Source of the DNA: Endotrypanum monterogeii
Taxonomy: Eukaryota > Euglenozoa > Kinetoplastea > Trypanosomatida > Trypanosomatidae
Direction: 5' to 3'
DNA: 64,000 bases
Assembly: GCA_000333855.2 (NCBI GenBank)
Contig: CM007318.1
Span: forward strand, 104,921-168,920
In this document: one piece after another, positions 1-9,970 of the stretch
Layout of the letters: the number at the start of each line of letters is the position of its first letter
How positions within the stretch are numbered: the first letter of the stretch is position 1
The notes under the pieces: generated by a model
Databases searched by the model: none
What the model saw: only the letters and a program-made list of their open reading frames with translations
Told to the model about the DNA's origin: nothing
Made by a program: the position numbers and the translations under genes

Positions 1-282
1 AATAGAGGTAGTCGCTTTCATTGCAATCGTTCTTGAACCGACGACAACAACAACAAAAATATGTCACTACCTTCTGCTTTCTTCTACCTCCCCTCCACCC
101 CATCTTTTCCTTGCTTCACAACCCGATCATCTAAGGAGAAAGCAAAGAGGGGTGCCCACCAAGTCGGAGGGCTGCACATCGCTCTCTCCGCACGTCTCAC
201 GTTGCCTCTTTTTTTTTTTTACCCTCCCTATCATCTTAGCATTTACAAAGCGGCGCAAATCCAGAACCGGCGAGGTGCATGC
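1..282 (+). other. Spacer and 5'UTR upstream of the SQR-like gene
   Basis: The stretch carries a strong polypyrimidine tract (about 204-236) followed by an AG at 238-239, the expected arrangement for a spliced-leader trans-splice acceptor. An open frame continues upstream from the SQR-like gene to an ATG at 61, but that part would lie 5' of the acceptor and reads as low-complexity Pro/Ser/Phe sequence, so it is treated as non-coding. No other gene is seen. Confidence 0.7.
204..239 (+). promoter_or_regulatory. Trans-splice acceptor (polypyrimidine tract plus AG)
   Basis: A run of T and C ends in an AG at 238-239, 43 bases before the ATG at 283. This fits the usual trypanosomatid spliced-leader acceptor, and it decides the choice of start codon for the SQR-like gene. 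Confidence 0.65.
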
Positions 283-2649
283 ATGATGTGGCGAACACGA
301 CTACGGGGGATGTACCTGCCGCGGGTGCCCAAGAAGGACCCAAACGCCCACCCACTTCAGGTGCAGAGCTCGCAGCATTTTCTTCGCACGGCCGGTGTCG
401 GTGCACTGTTGACCGTGATCGTGTCGGCCATCTTAGCGCTCCGCAAGGTTCAGCAGCGTCGTCGTTTGTTAGGAAGGGAGCTGCTGCGGAAGCGACAAGG
501 GCAGCGCGTTGTGATCATAGGAGCTGGTGCAGGTGGAGCTGCGGTGGCGGCCCTCCTGGCAAACTCCGCACCGGATCTGACGATCACAGTGATCGAGAAG
601 GATAAGCACCAAGTCTTCCTCGGCCATGTCCCTCTGGCAAATGTTGGGCACCGCAGCTACGACATCGCCACATCCACAGGCATAGACGTGGTACGTTCAC
701 CTGCAACGTGGAACGTGACACGGGACGCCCACCTCGTTGCCGCCGAAGTGCTCCGTGTGGACCCGGATGCCAAAAAGGTGTATGTGCGCAGCACCAAAGC
801 CATGCTTGCTGCCGCAGTCATTCCCGAGGAGGGTGAAGCGAACACAACCCCCTCATTTTTGGGGGTTCGCTTCCTGCGCCGCTTATTGTATTGTCGTCAT
901 TCGCACGTGCCGATCGTTTCGGTCAACGAGGATGGGAGCACAAACCTCTCAGATGGTACAACAGCACTGTCGTACGATGCGCTGGTCGTGGCTGCCGGTG
1001 CGAACCGCTCTCTCGGAAGCTTGGCGGGCCAGTTGCAGCCGGCGCAGCTCGACACCTGCCGCATTTCCGTCAACCCTGGTACAACACGAGACAACCTGGT
1101 CAATCTCTTCTCGGGTAATGTGTTGCATGTGAAGATGCCGCCCGCCTCATTTGTGCTGCAGATGGAGGCGGCGCGCGCGTTTCTAAGGGAACCGCGCCCG
1201 GCGTCAGGGGACCACGTACGTACGGTTGAGCTTGGTGCAACCACCAGCTCTGCGCCGCAGTCGCCAGCGGCTGTGCCTTCCACGGTTCCTTCTTCCGCAA
1301 CAGAAGCTCCGCCTTCAATGCCGAGCGTGCTCTCTCGCTGGCTAAGCACCTCACGTGCCACCGCCTCTTCCCTTGAGGCAGCCGACGCCTCACTCATCCC
1401 AGATGAAGTGGCTCAGCATCTGCAGTGTGTTTCTGGCGTGACCAGAGCTGTGTCACCCCTCTATGCGCTCGCGCAGTGGTGCATGCACTACACAAGTCGT
1501 CAGCACGACAGCACTTTTGTATCCAGCATCAACACCATCTGGAAGTTCCTCCACTACTACAACAAACTGGCCTTGTGCCACTACATAGGGGTAACCGCTG
1601 ACGTCCAGCCAATGGGGCCGGCGCCACGCGCGGTGAACGAAGTGATCGAGAGATTTTGGCGAGAACGGCAATTCGCGTGTCAACAGCGCAGCGACAGTCT
1701 CCAAGAAAGATTTCATATTCTTTTTCACAGCTACCTCGCTTCCGTAGATCCAGTGGAGAGCGTAGCCACACTTTATGACTACAAAAATAATGCAGAGGTG
1801 CGCTTGCCGTATCACCTGCTCATACTCGACCTCCCGCTCTGTGCACCTTCTTTTGTGCGCCGAAGTGGGTTGCATCGCACCGGCTACGTAGAAGAGTGCG
1901 TGATGCCCGCGCTGCGGCGTGGTGTAGACGAGGCAGCGGTGCAACCACGGCGCATGCACCCGCTTCTTTCCAAAACAAAGGCGGAGCTGGAGACGTTCTT
2001 CGCCGACGAGGCGTCATTCATGGACGTGGACTGCGAGACGTTGCAGCACCGCCGCTACGCAGACATTTTTGCCATTGGCGACGTGGCCGGTGTTCCATCC
2101 TCGAAGAGCTACGGTGCCGTATTCGCTCAAGTTCCCGTCGTGGCGCACAACGTGCGACAATCATTGGCTGCCCAGAGAGAGCGGAGTCTGCGGGAAGAAC
2201 ACTCGACGGAGGTCACATACACAGAGGCTTCACCTGCCGCCGCGGCGCTGTCGAAGGCGAATGCCAAATACCGAGGCTACTCTTCTTTTCATGTGGTGAT
2301 GACCACTTGGCGGGCGATGTGGCCGGAAATGTGCTACGACGCGCCACAGGTGGGAGTGCGCTCGCTCTCGCAGTCATCATCCGCTGATTTGGCGGAGGCC
2401 GCTACCAAGCGGGAAATGGACGTGGTCGCCCCTCTGGCACACTGCGATCATCACCTTTGGAGCAACGTTGCCTGGCGGGGCCTGCGCGGGTTCCTGAACG
2501 GACTCTTCCACGAGCTCGCCCTATACGAGGTGATGTACTTCTTTATTTTTAGTCGGGGTCTCTGGCACCCACCATCGTGGTTTTATGTGCCGACGTATTC
2601 CCCTATTGATGGCACACCGCATGTCCCCACGTGGAGGGACCTCCTATGA
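283..2649 (+). CDS. Sulfide:quinone oxidoreductase-like FAD protein (cysteines replaced)
   Basis: Predicted 788-residue flavoprotein of the disulfide-reductase/SQR fold. Seen: a hydrophobic segment near residues 37-55 (membrane anchor or part of a mitochondrial presequence), the FAD dinucleotide motif GAGAGG at 80-85, and a second block with DVDCETLQHRRY followed by IFAIGDVAGVPSSKS, which matches the most conserved stretch of human SQOR closely. The C-terminus is amphipathic (EVMYFFIFSRGLWHPP), like the membrane-dipping tail of the family. Odd points: by alignment from memory, the two redox cysteines of SQOR fall at M285 and F669, so classic sulfide oxidation looks unlikely. The protein is also much longer than the roughly 450 residues usual for the family, with Ser/Pro-rich insertions. 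The start at 283 is chosen because it follows the trans-splice acceptor; the adjacent ATG at 286 is equally possible. The family is clear but the substrate is unknown; another NDH-2/SQR-type quinone reductase is possible. Confidence 0.75.
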   Translation: MMWRTRLRGMYLPRVPKKDPNAHPLQVQSSQHFLRTAGVGALLTVIVSAILALRKVQQRRRLLGRELLRKRQGQRVVIIGAGAGGAAVAALLANSAPDLTITVIEKDKHQVFLGHVPLANVGHRSYDIATSTGIDVVRSPATWNVTRDAHLVAAEVLRVDPDAKKVYVRSTKAMLAAAVIPEEGEANTTPSFLGVRFLRRLLYCRHSHVPIVSVNEDGSTNLSDGTTALSYDALVVAAGANRSLGSLAGQLQPAQLDTCRISVNPGTTRDNLVNLFSGNVLHVKMPPASFVLQMEAARAFLREPRPASGDHVRTVELGATTSSAPQSPAAVPSTVPSSATEAPPSMPSVLSRWLSTSRATASSLEAADASLIPDEVAQHLQCVSGVTRAVSPLYALAQWCMHYTSRQHDSTFVSSINTIWKFLHYYNKLALCHYIGVTADVQPMGPAPRAVNEVIERFWRERQFACQQRSDSLQERFHILFHSYLASVDPVESVATLYDYKNNAEVRLPYHLLILDLPLCAPSFVRRSGLHRTGYVEECVMPALRRGVDEAAVQPRRMHPLLSKTKAELETFFADEASFMDVDCETLQHRRYADIFAIGDVAGVPSSKSYGAVFAQVPVVAHNVRQSLAAQRERSLREEHSTEVTYTEASPAAAALSKANAKYRGYSSFHVVMTTWRAMWPEMCYDAPQVGVRSLSQSSSADLAEAATKREMDVVAPLAHCDHHLWSNVAWRGLRGFLNGLFHELALYEVMYFFIFSRGLWHPPSWFYVPTYSPIDGTPHVPTWRDLL

Positions 2650-2772
2650 GGTGCAGAAATGTTACAGGGGGCAGGTGGAGGGCTTAAAAGCAACAGACAG
2701 CCCCCCCCCCCCCCCCCAAGTAACGGGGTACCGGACTCCCGGTCGGCGAATGAGTTGTGCCTGACAAGACTT

Positions 2773-2774
<2 letters not shown>

Positions 2775-2814
<40 letters not shown>
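2775..2814. repeat. (TA)n(TG)n microsatellite
   Basis: Alternating TA repeats pass directly into TG repeats. The same TA/TG pattern recurs in most spacers of this window. Confidence 0.9.
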
Positions 2815-4566
2815 AGTTCGCGTGTGCAGATTCACACAGCCCCACATGGTGATGTCAACTGTGTGAGGAGCTGCGCTCCTCCCTGAACCTTTTGGAGTGT
2901 GGCGGTGTGCATGCTTGTTAGCCACCACGTGCCTCGATGTGTCAGGCAAACACCAGTCACACAAATAGATTTATATATACATTTCTTTTTGTTTCTGAGA
3001 AAAAAAATCTATGCCTCTCGTGCCACTTGATGACGCTGTCTATTTTTTGTGCACCACCATTCCCTTTTTCCCACGTGGATGCTGAGTCGGAGATTGATCA
3101 AGGCAAGAAACAGACGCGGATGCGTTGCACCGCCGAGGAATGGAACGGTTACAAATGCTTTTCATGAGGGGCTTCCGCTCCCATCGTCACACCCACGCTC
3201 TCACACATATCTCTTCACCTTGTTTCCTTTGGATTGCTCTGTTCACATATTTGGATCATTTGTATCTCAAAAAAGGAGGTTCAAGTGCCCATCACTGTCA
3301 GAAACATCGCGCCTGCCCTCCGCATCTCAGCAGTGGTCGCGCCTCCATGGTTTGTGCCATTTGAGTGGGACATTTATGTTCACCAGTCTTTTAATGTTTT
3401 CCCTCGCCACCTTACCCCAAATTCACATCGCTTTTTCTCTAGTTGCAACGACGTGTACATCTCCCTCCCTCTCCCTCTAAATATTTATATTTGTATATAC
3501 ACTTTTTTTCGCTCTCAGCAGCACCGCATACGGCCCTTCTTTGAGCAGGCTCAGCAAGTCCTTACAGATCCCTTGATAGGGTCAAGGTGGATAGAGGGGG
3601 TGGTCAAGATCAGAACACCAGCTTCCTTCTCGATTTATGGAAAGGGGTGCCGCAGGTGATTCTATATTCGTATCCAGAAAGAAATAATTTTGTGTTTGCT
3701 GATAGCCTTTTGGCCTGTCACGTACGCTAATCACGCGCATCGAGGGCTGTACGCATACATGGAACCCTTTTAAAAAGAGCAAAGCATTTTTTTGGTATTC
3801 GTGTAGACACACACACACACAGAACGAAGAGGGAAAGATGGGGGTGCAGAGACAAAGTTCTCTCTCCTCGTAGCGTACGGTGTCCTCAGGCGACTTCTCC
3901 TATTGCGCTATGTTTCATTTTTTTTTCGTTTTTAATTGACATACTGTGAGGCAGTCGAGAACCGTGCACCGTAATTCCTCCTTTTTTTGCTCACGCACTC
4001 GGGTTTTCATCTTTGGTCATTGTGTGCGTGTGCCTTTACGTCTTGCCCCTGAGACGATCAACTACCCTGTGCAGACTTGACTGTTATATCGTCCACACTT
4101 TTTTCCTTCCTCGATTTATTCCCTTCCCTTCGCATGGGTTGTGCTTAGGTTATTCTCTCACTTCCCTTTTCTCTCTGATTTTTTTTTTTTTGCGCAGTAG
4201 AAATCGACCCCGCCTGCCGGCGTGTCGCTGAGTCGCGTTGCGTGTTGAGGGTGTGGTGGGTCTGGCAAGCCTCCTTTCGATTACAATTATTTCATATCGA
4301 TCCTATCCAACTCATACACACACTGTGTACCCTCGTATCCTTCCCCCCCCCTATTGGCTTTTGCTGACATAATTTTACCTGACTGGGCGGGTCCATATTC
4401 ATCTTACCTTTTTTTTTCTCATTTCTTTACCTTATGGGCCAGTACCCCTTTCAACCCCCCTCTCCCATCTCCCCCCCCCCCCCAACGAACACCTGCTGTA
4501 CATCTCTGAAGGTCTCGTGGCTTGTGCACGCACACACAGGACGCCTCTCGATTTAGCGTATCTATC

Positions 4567-4599
4567 ATATATATACACACATATATATATATATATATG
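4567..4599. repeat. TA-rich microsatellite
   Basis: TA repeats interrupted by a short ACACAC block, in the spacer before the calpain relic. Confidence 0.85.
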
Positions 4600-5183
4600 T
4601 TTCTGTGTGTGTGTACTCGTTGGTATTTTTTTTTGTTGCACGAAAAGCACTTTTTGTCTGCTATTTGATTTCCCTCTTATCACCGGTGCTTCCACCATCA
4701 ACTGCCTTCCTCAATGTGCGTTGCACGTTTCTGGCTTCTGTGTGTCCTCGTTTGTGAGAACGTTTCTATGGGGTACCACTGACGGAATCCGAGCCACAGC
4801 ATTAGTTTTTCCCTCCCCATTCATTTATTCATTTTGTGTGCAAGGAACTTGTCTGCTTCACACCTCACTTCCTCCTCTCCAGAACGTTCACAAAACTTGT
4901 GGTTGTGCTGTCAGGGGTTGCTGTCACTGATCTTGTTGGTTAAAGGCTTGCCTGTATCTCAGTGTGAAGTTGTGGTTTCCTGTATCACCTTTTCTCTGTT
5001 GTGTAGGCGCGTGTATTTCATTTGTGTTGCGCTGTCTCTGGATACTCCTTTTCTTCGCTTGGTGTTGCTGGTGTTACGGCCTCTGCTCGTCAGTATACTC
5101 ATGATCGCGTGAAGGGGAGCAAGTAAGACGTGCACGAAACGAAGACAAGAAGGGAGGAGGCGACTCTTTAGCTCCCATACTCC

Positions 5184-8100
5184 ATGTTTCTCATGTTGCC
5201 CAGGAAGGAGTCGGTCTCCAAGTACACACTCCTGCCTCCCTCGCCATCGGCTCCTTCCAGTGCCCCTGCAGTTATTGCAACATCCTCTGATTCTGCAGAT
5301 AAACACCAAAACAAAAGCAAAGCAGAGGGGTATCGATGTAGGGCTGCAGGACAATCGGCATTCGTTGTCCGCGAGGGGCTCGACTTGAAAAGTGAATACA
5401 ACCCGTCTCAGCGCAGTGACCTTGTCGATGGTCGAGCGACTACTGCGGCCGACGGAGTAGACAGGTTTGTCTACTCCACCGGGGGGGGGGAGGTCGCGTG
5501 TGATGACCTCGGAAATGGATCTTTGCAAATTGCAAACATCGTCCTGAGTTGAACGAGCTCCACGCGAGCGGTGGCGAACTGTTTCCAACCACAGCTAAAG
5601 CTATCGAAGTGCAGTGCCCTGCCCGTTACAGGGAAGGATTCCTGCCCCTGGCGTTCAAGCACAACGAACTCGCGCCCAACAGACATGCCAACACTGTGAT
5701 GGGCACCCCTCCACAACAGCTTGGCCACACCGGCAGCTACACAGCACCCAAAAGCGCCGTTCACGGACACGCGCCGCGGAAGCCATCTCTGCGAAGCGAA
5801 CGAGTGACTCCGGACCGCTACAAGGTGTGGCACTTTTTCTGTTCTATTCTTGTGAAAGCAGATGCACCACAACTGCAGCATGGTCGAGACTGCAGCGGCC
5901 ACCAGCACTATGGCAGTGAGCCGCGGCGGGGACTTCGGTGGGAGAGGAGAAGAAAGAGATGATGTTTTCTGAAAACGAACAATCTCCCGACAGGAGGGTG
6001 ACTCCGACCTGCGGTGTTACATCGCGTGCGAGCATCGTTCATCCTTCTACTATGATGGGAGCAAAGCGTGTGGTGATAGCTTATCTGTGACCACACCGGA
6101 AAGCATCCAGAGGCCTAAGCGAAAGCCGTAAAGGTCTGTGGGTCCTGTCGACCGGCGGGTGCAGATGACGTGTGCCACGGCGGAGGAGCTGTATGGGCAA
6201 CTGATGATGTGCTACCGGGTCGGTGACGTGCAAGAAAGGTTGTATCGACACGCTCTCCATGAAAGAAGTTTTGAGAAGGAGGAGGTAGTTGCGCGTACAC
6301 ACGATCCTAGCCGAAAACCTCGAAGAGCAGTTGCTCCCCATACCTGGTGAAGAGGCCGCGGAGTCAACGACTGGGGCGTTACGAGCGGACCAGCCGCGGC
6401 GGCCAAAATTGCCTGCAGGCAGCAAGCAGTCCACAGGGCTGCCAAGCCTCTATCGAGTAATGCTGGGGCAGATGTGGGCAAACAGAAGGCCATCTTTTTT
6501 TTTTTCTCACCACAACGCCGTCTTGGCGCTAATGCTACGCTTCCTCGAGGAACGTGGTATCATCAAACTGGGCCATCTGTCGTATGTGCTCCACCTCCGG
6601 GACGATGAAGAAAAGAGCTACCTCGTCACCAGCGTCTTCGACTTCACGTCGAAGTTCCCCCACAACTACAAAGACGGCTGTGCGCCCGCGATGTATGCCC
6701 AGGAGTTGGACTGCGACAGGGGAAAGCGCTTCGGAGACCTCATGCTGGTGCGGCAGCACTTGGACTCCGAGGGCACGCAAGCACTTCCCCGAGGAGGGAA
6801 AGCTTATCCTCGGGCACATAATCATTCTCAATGCAAGAGTCTTAGACATCTTCAACGGCCGCGTGTAGGGTATCCAAGCGAACCTTAGGGTTTCGGATTA
6901 CCAGCGTACCGGCATGCACGCTAGTGTGCAGTCCCTCGCCCACCACAACTCACGTTTCCCTTAATGGGGTCCGCCGCACCGCATTATTCATCCCCAGAGC
7001 TTTCTTGGCCATCCGGTCGTGAACCCGTCAGGTGTGGGGAGAGGGGGGGTGCACTGCCTGCTCCTGATGGTGAATGGGGCGACGCGGATGGTGCAGGTAA
7101 GATGATCGGGTGCCGATGGTGCCTGCGGGCGGACTCTTTCGCTGCCTCGCGTCTTCCCCGTTTGAGTTGTACCCGTCGTTGCTGGAGAAGGCACTCCTCA
7201 AAGCGAAAGGCTGCGGTGTCAACGCCGCCCTCATGGAGAGTGCCACCGTTCCTTTTTTAGTTGTGCGGATGGATAACTAAGGGGATTCCTGTTCGGAGCA
7301 CCGGTGGAGTTAAGGAGCCAGTTGTGGATGGTCTCCTGCAGCCATCGGAGATGTGGCCGTTGATGACAGAGGGCTACAGCTTTGGTTGACTCATGCTGAC
7401 CTTCACGGCACACTGGTGTGCTGGCCGCCCGTCCCTCGGTGGAGCGCAGCGGGTGGGGAAAGCTGCCCGTCGTTTTGCAGTGACAGTGGTGTATCCAGTG
7501 GGCGACGTGGTCACGCAGACACCGTGCAGCAGCAAGGAATTTTTTATTCGTGCCATCATGCTGCGAAGCACAACAAAGGATCCGTCGGCGGCAACGTTTG
7601 AGCCGCCGTTCACGACGTCCCTCACGGAAGGCAAACTATTTCGCCTTTGGCTACATCAATGGCCACCGCGAGGCCGGCGTGTTTTGCGTCACGCGGGAGA
7701 AAGCACGTGAGAATTTCGACCACTGCAGCATCAGCTGGGGTCTGTCAAAGTACTCGGACCCACCGAGTGGGACTGAGGCGCCAAGCGACTGCGCACGTCT
7801 GTGTTGTCACGTCATCTAGGAAATGCGTGACGCTGGTCCACACATGGTGCAACAGCCTCAGTCTCACCTGTGTTCCTATTCCCTGGAGACGTGCACGCAC
7901 TTGGTTCTTGTCTTCGGCCCTCACGCAGGGGATCAATCCCCCTTGCCTTCCGACGCTATGCTTGGCAACAAATCGGTCGACGATCTCTCCGGAAACGGGG
8001 CAGTTGTGCGGCTGCCCGTCGATGAAGTGACGACGTTGCCTTTCCCGGTGCAGTGCAAAGTGCGGGATAGTCGTCGTCGTCGTGTGTCGTGCTGTTTTAA

Positions 8101-9636
8101 GGACTGCGGAGGACGGCGGCTCGTCAGCAAAATCCAGGGACCACGTGGGCTGCAGCCGCTGACGGTTGCGCAGGGTAACCGCAACGAGTTCATTACCCTT
8201 CATTTGGACTTCTTGTCTGGCACGTGGGGGTACGTCGTCATGTTGGATGTGCCCTGCGACGACCGGATTTCCAGGGAAAAGGAACATTTTTCGTACACAC
8301 TGACATTTTTTTTTATACCTGTTTTCGTCCGTTGACAGTGCGTAACCCAAGCAAACATCTCATGTTTGCTGCACACGCAGAGCATGCCATCCTGGAGAAG
8401 GCGGCACTGGACGGTCGCTGCTCGAACACAGGAGCTCTCTCGGCGCACGTGAGCTAGTATCACCGAAGAAGAGGTGCAACTCAGACCACTCACGCAGACG
8501 ATTGCGGTGCATGCAATACCAGATCAGCCTAAGATCAACACCCGCACTGTGCAGGGACTGTGGCTCACTCTTCCGTTATGCGGGCGAACGGTACTGCTGC
8601 ACCACAACACCACACAGAAGCTGCTGTGCACCGGCGCACAGTTCTATTTCCACCTTGATGCAACTGAGCACTTTTCCGTGGGATTGTTTCCATCGAGAGG
8701 GCCTGAGGCTGCCTCACCCACTGTTAAGATGAAGGTGCTGTGGATTTAAAAAAAACTAAAAAGGGTGCCATAGACACTGCAGCGGAGGATCTAGCAGGTA
8801 AGTCGAAGGGCCACCCATACACTGGTGGCGAGGGCAACAGCAGACGGGGGCGGGTCGTATGTTCTGCGCTCCGTGTACGGAAACGTGATGCAAGACGCCG
8901 ACAGTCTGCTGCGCAGTGGCGAGTGGTCCCTAGACGGCGCGGTGATCGAAAGGTGTGTTGCCGCGCACCGTACCGTTGGATGGAGGGGGCATGCTCGTAC
9001 AGAACTCACTGCGGTTGCGGCAGCTTCACCACACATCTTTTAAAGTCGCCTTCTTCGGCTGTGAAAGCGACCACAAGGCGAATACGAGCCTCCTCATTTC
9101 TCACCCAGACCCTGAATATGAAATGCGATCCGTCATACTGCAGGCCTTCGCGAACGATTTTGTGGTATCACCGCACGTGTGCAACATCAGCATCAAAAGG
9201 GGATCCCTGTTCCACACGACATGGAGGTGCGTTGGGTTCTCATGTCCTCTTTTTTCTCCTACGAGCTGCTTGACAGCCAGGGTCATTGCATATCATTAAC
9301 ACAGGCACGCATGAACCTGCCGCTGGTCACGCTGGCACCGCAACTCGACCTCCTCATCCACTTAAACTTCCTGAGCACAGCTCCGAGGGAGAGCACCTCG
9401 TTCTGCCATACGTCCAACGCTGGCCACGCCGTTGATCGACTGCGCGCCGTCGTGTGTGCGGCGCTGAGGTCGAGTTCCGGGTAGCGACTGCGGCTGCTGC
9501 GTACCGTGATGTCCTCTATGGCGTTTGTCCGCCGCACTGTCACTAATAAAAGCCAAAGGGCATTTGTCATGGGCTGGACTGTTCGATCGAGGTTTGGGTC
9601 CTATGGCATGAGAATCGTGTGTCGCCGGGAGTAGGC
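5184..9636 (+). pseudogene. Degenerate calpain-like cysteine peptidase relic
   Basis: About 4.4 kb of GC-rich, coding-like plus-strand sequence with almost none of the microsatellites typical of local spacers, broken into open pieces in all three frames. The clearest piece is 7050-7260. One frame reads LLMVNGATRMVQV, then after a one-base slip near 7100 the next reads DDRVPMVPAGGLF and ELYPSLLEKALLKAKG. This resembles the calpain block in which a DDRxPV motif precedes an ELWxxLLEKAYxK helix. Further pieces look coding-like and may be calpain C-terminal beta-sandwich domains: 7420-7730 (RFAVTVVYPVGDVV, YINGHREAGVFCVTRE), 7823-8335 (NEFITLHLDFLSGTWGYVV), 8474-8749 and 8955-9484. I did not find the catalytic Cys, His or Asn blocks. 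Stops and frameshifts are numerous while every neighbouring gene is intact, so sequencing error is an unlikely cause. The calpain assignment rests mainly on one block. Both ends are approximate. Confidence 0.6.
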
Positions 9637-9970
9637 CCACCGGCGCTCTCCCCTCCCCTCCCCTCCCCCCAGTCACGTGACCAACACTTGCTAATGAGCT
9701 AGCTAGCGCTTGCCCATCACCATCTTCTTAGTCAACCAATCTCATTGCCCTTTTCTATCTGCCTCTCTTGGTCCCTTTCCCCTCCTCCACACACACACAC
9801 AGGTACACACACACACACACACACCGATGGTTTTCCAGTGACTGTAACGAGCCATTGCCATTTCCCCGTCCCCTCCTTTCCCTCACACTCGTGATTGATC
9901 GGGTGCTTTTGTCTGGTACAAAAACAAAAAGAAATGTGAGAGGTTCCTGTGTTAGTCGCCCCACCCCCTC
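9637..9970. other. Spacer before MON1
   Basis: Holds a poly-C/T stretch, a CA microsatellite (about 9788-9831) and pyrimidine-rich sequence at 9857-9890. Candidate acceptor AGs lie downstream, for example at 9954-9955, 15 bases before the MON1 start. No gene is seen. Confidence 0.65.

Larger units (their letters stand above)
2650..5183. other. Spacer (3'UTR and intergenic) with microsatellites
   Basis: No credible gene is seen in 2.5 kb. It holds a 17-base poly-C run (2701-2717), TA/TG microsatellites, many polypyrimidine tracts and short open frames without coding character. It should contain the 3'UTR of the SQR-like gene and the former upstream region of the calpain relic. Confidence 0.7.

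Noticed and set aside
61..282. In-frame extension of the SQR-like gene to an ATG at 61
   Set aside because: It lies upstream of the polypyrimidine tract and acceptor AG at 238-239, and reads as low-complexity leader sequence.
1453..1959. Minus-strand open frame of 168 codons
   Set aside because: It is antisense to the SQR-like gene and has no recognisable protein features; shadows of this kind are common in GC-rich codons.
5184..9636. Calpain-like region as a working gene with introns or programmed frameshifts
   Set aside because: Introns are very rare in trypanosomatids and the many stops and slips in all frames are best explained by decay.
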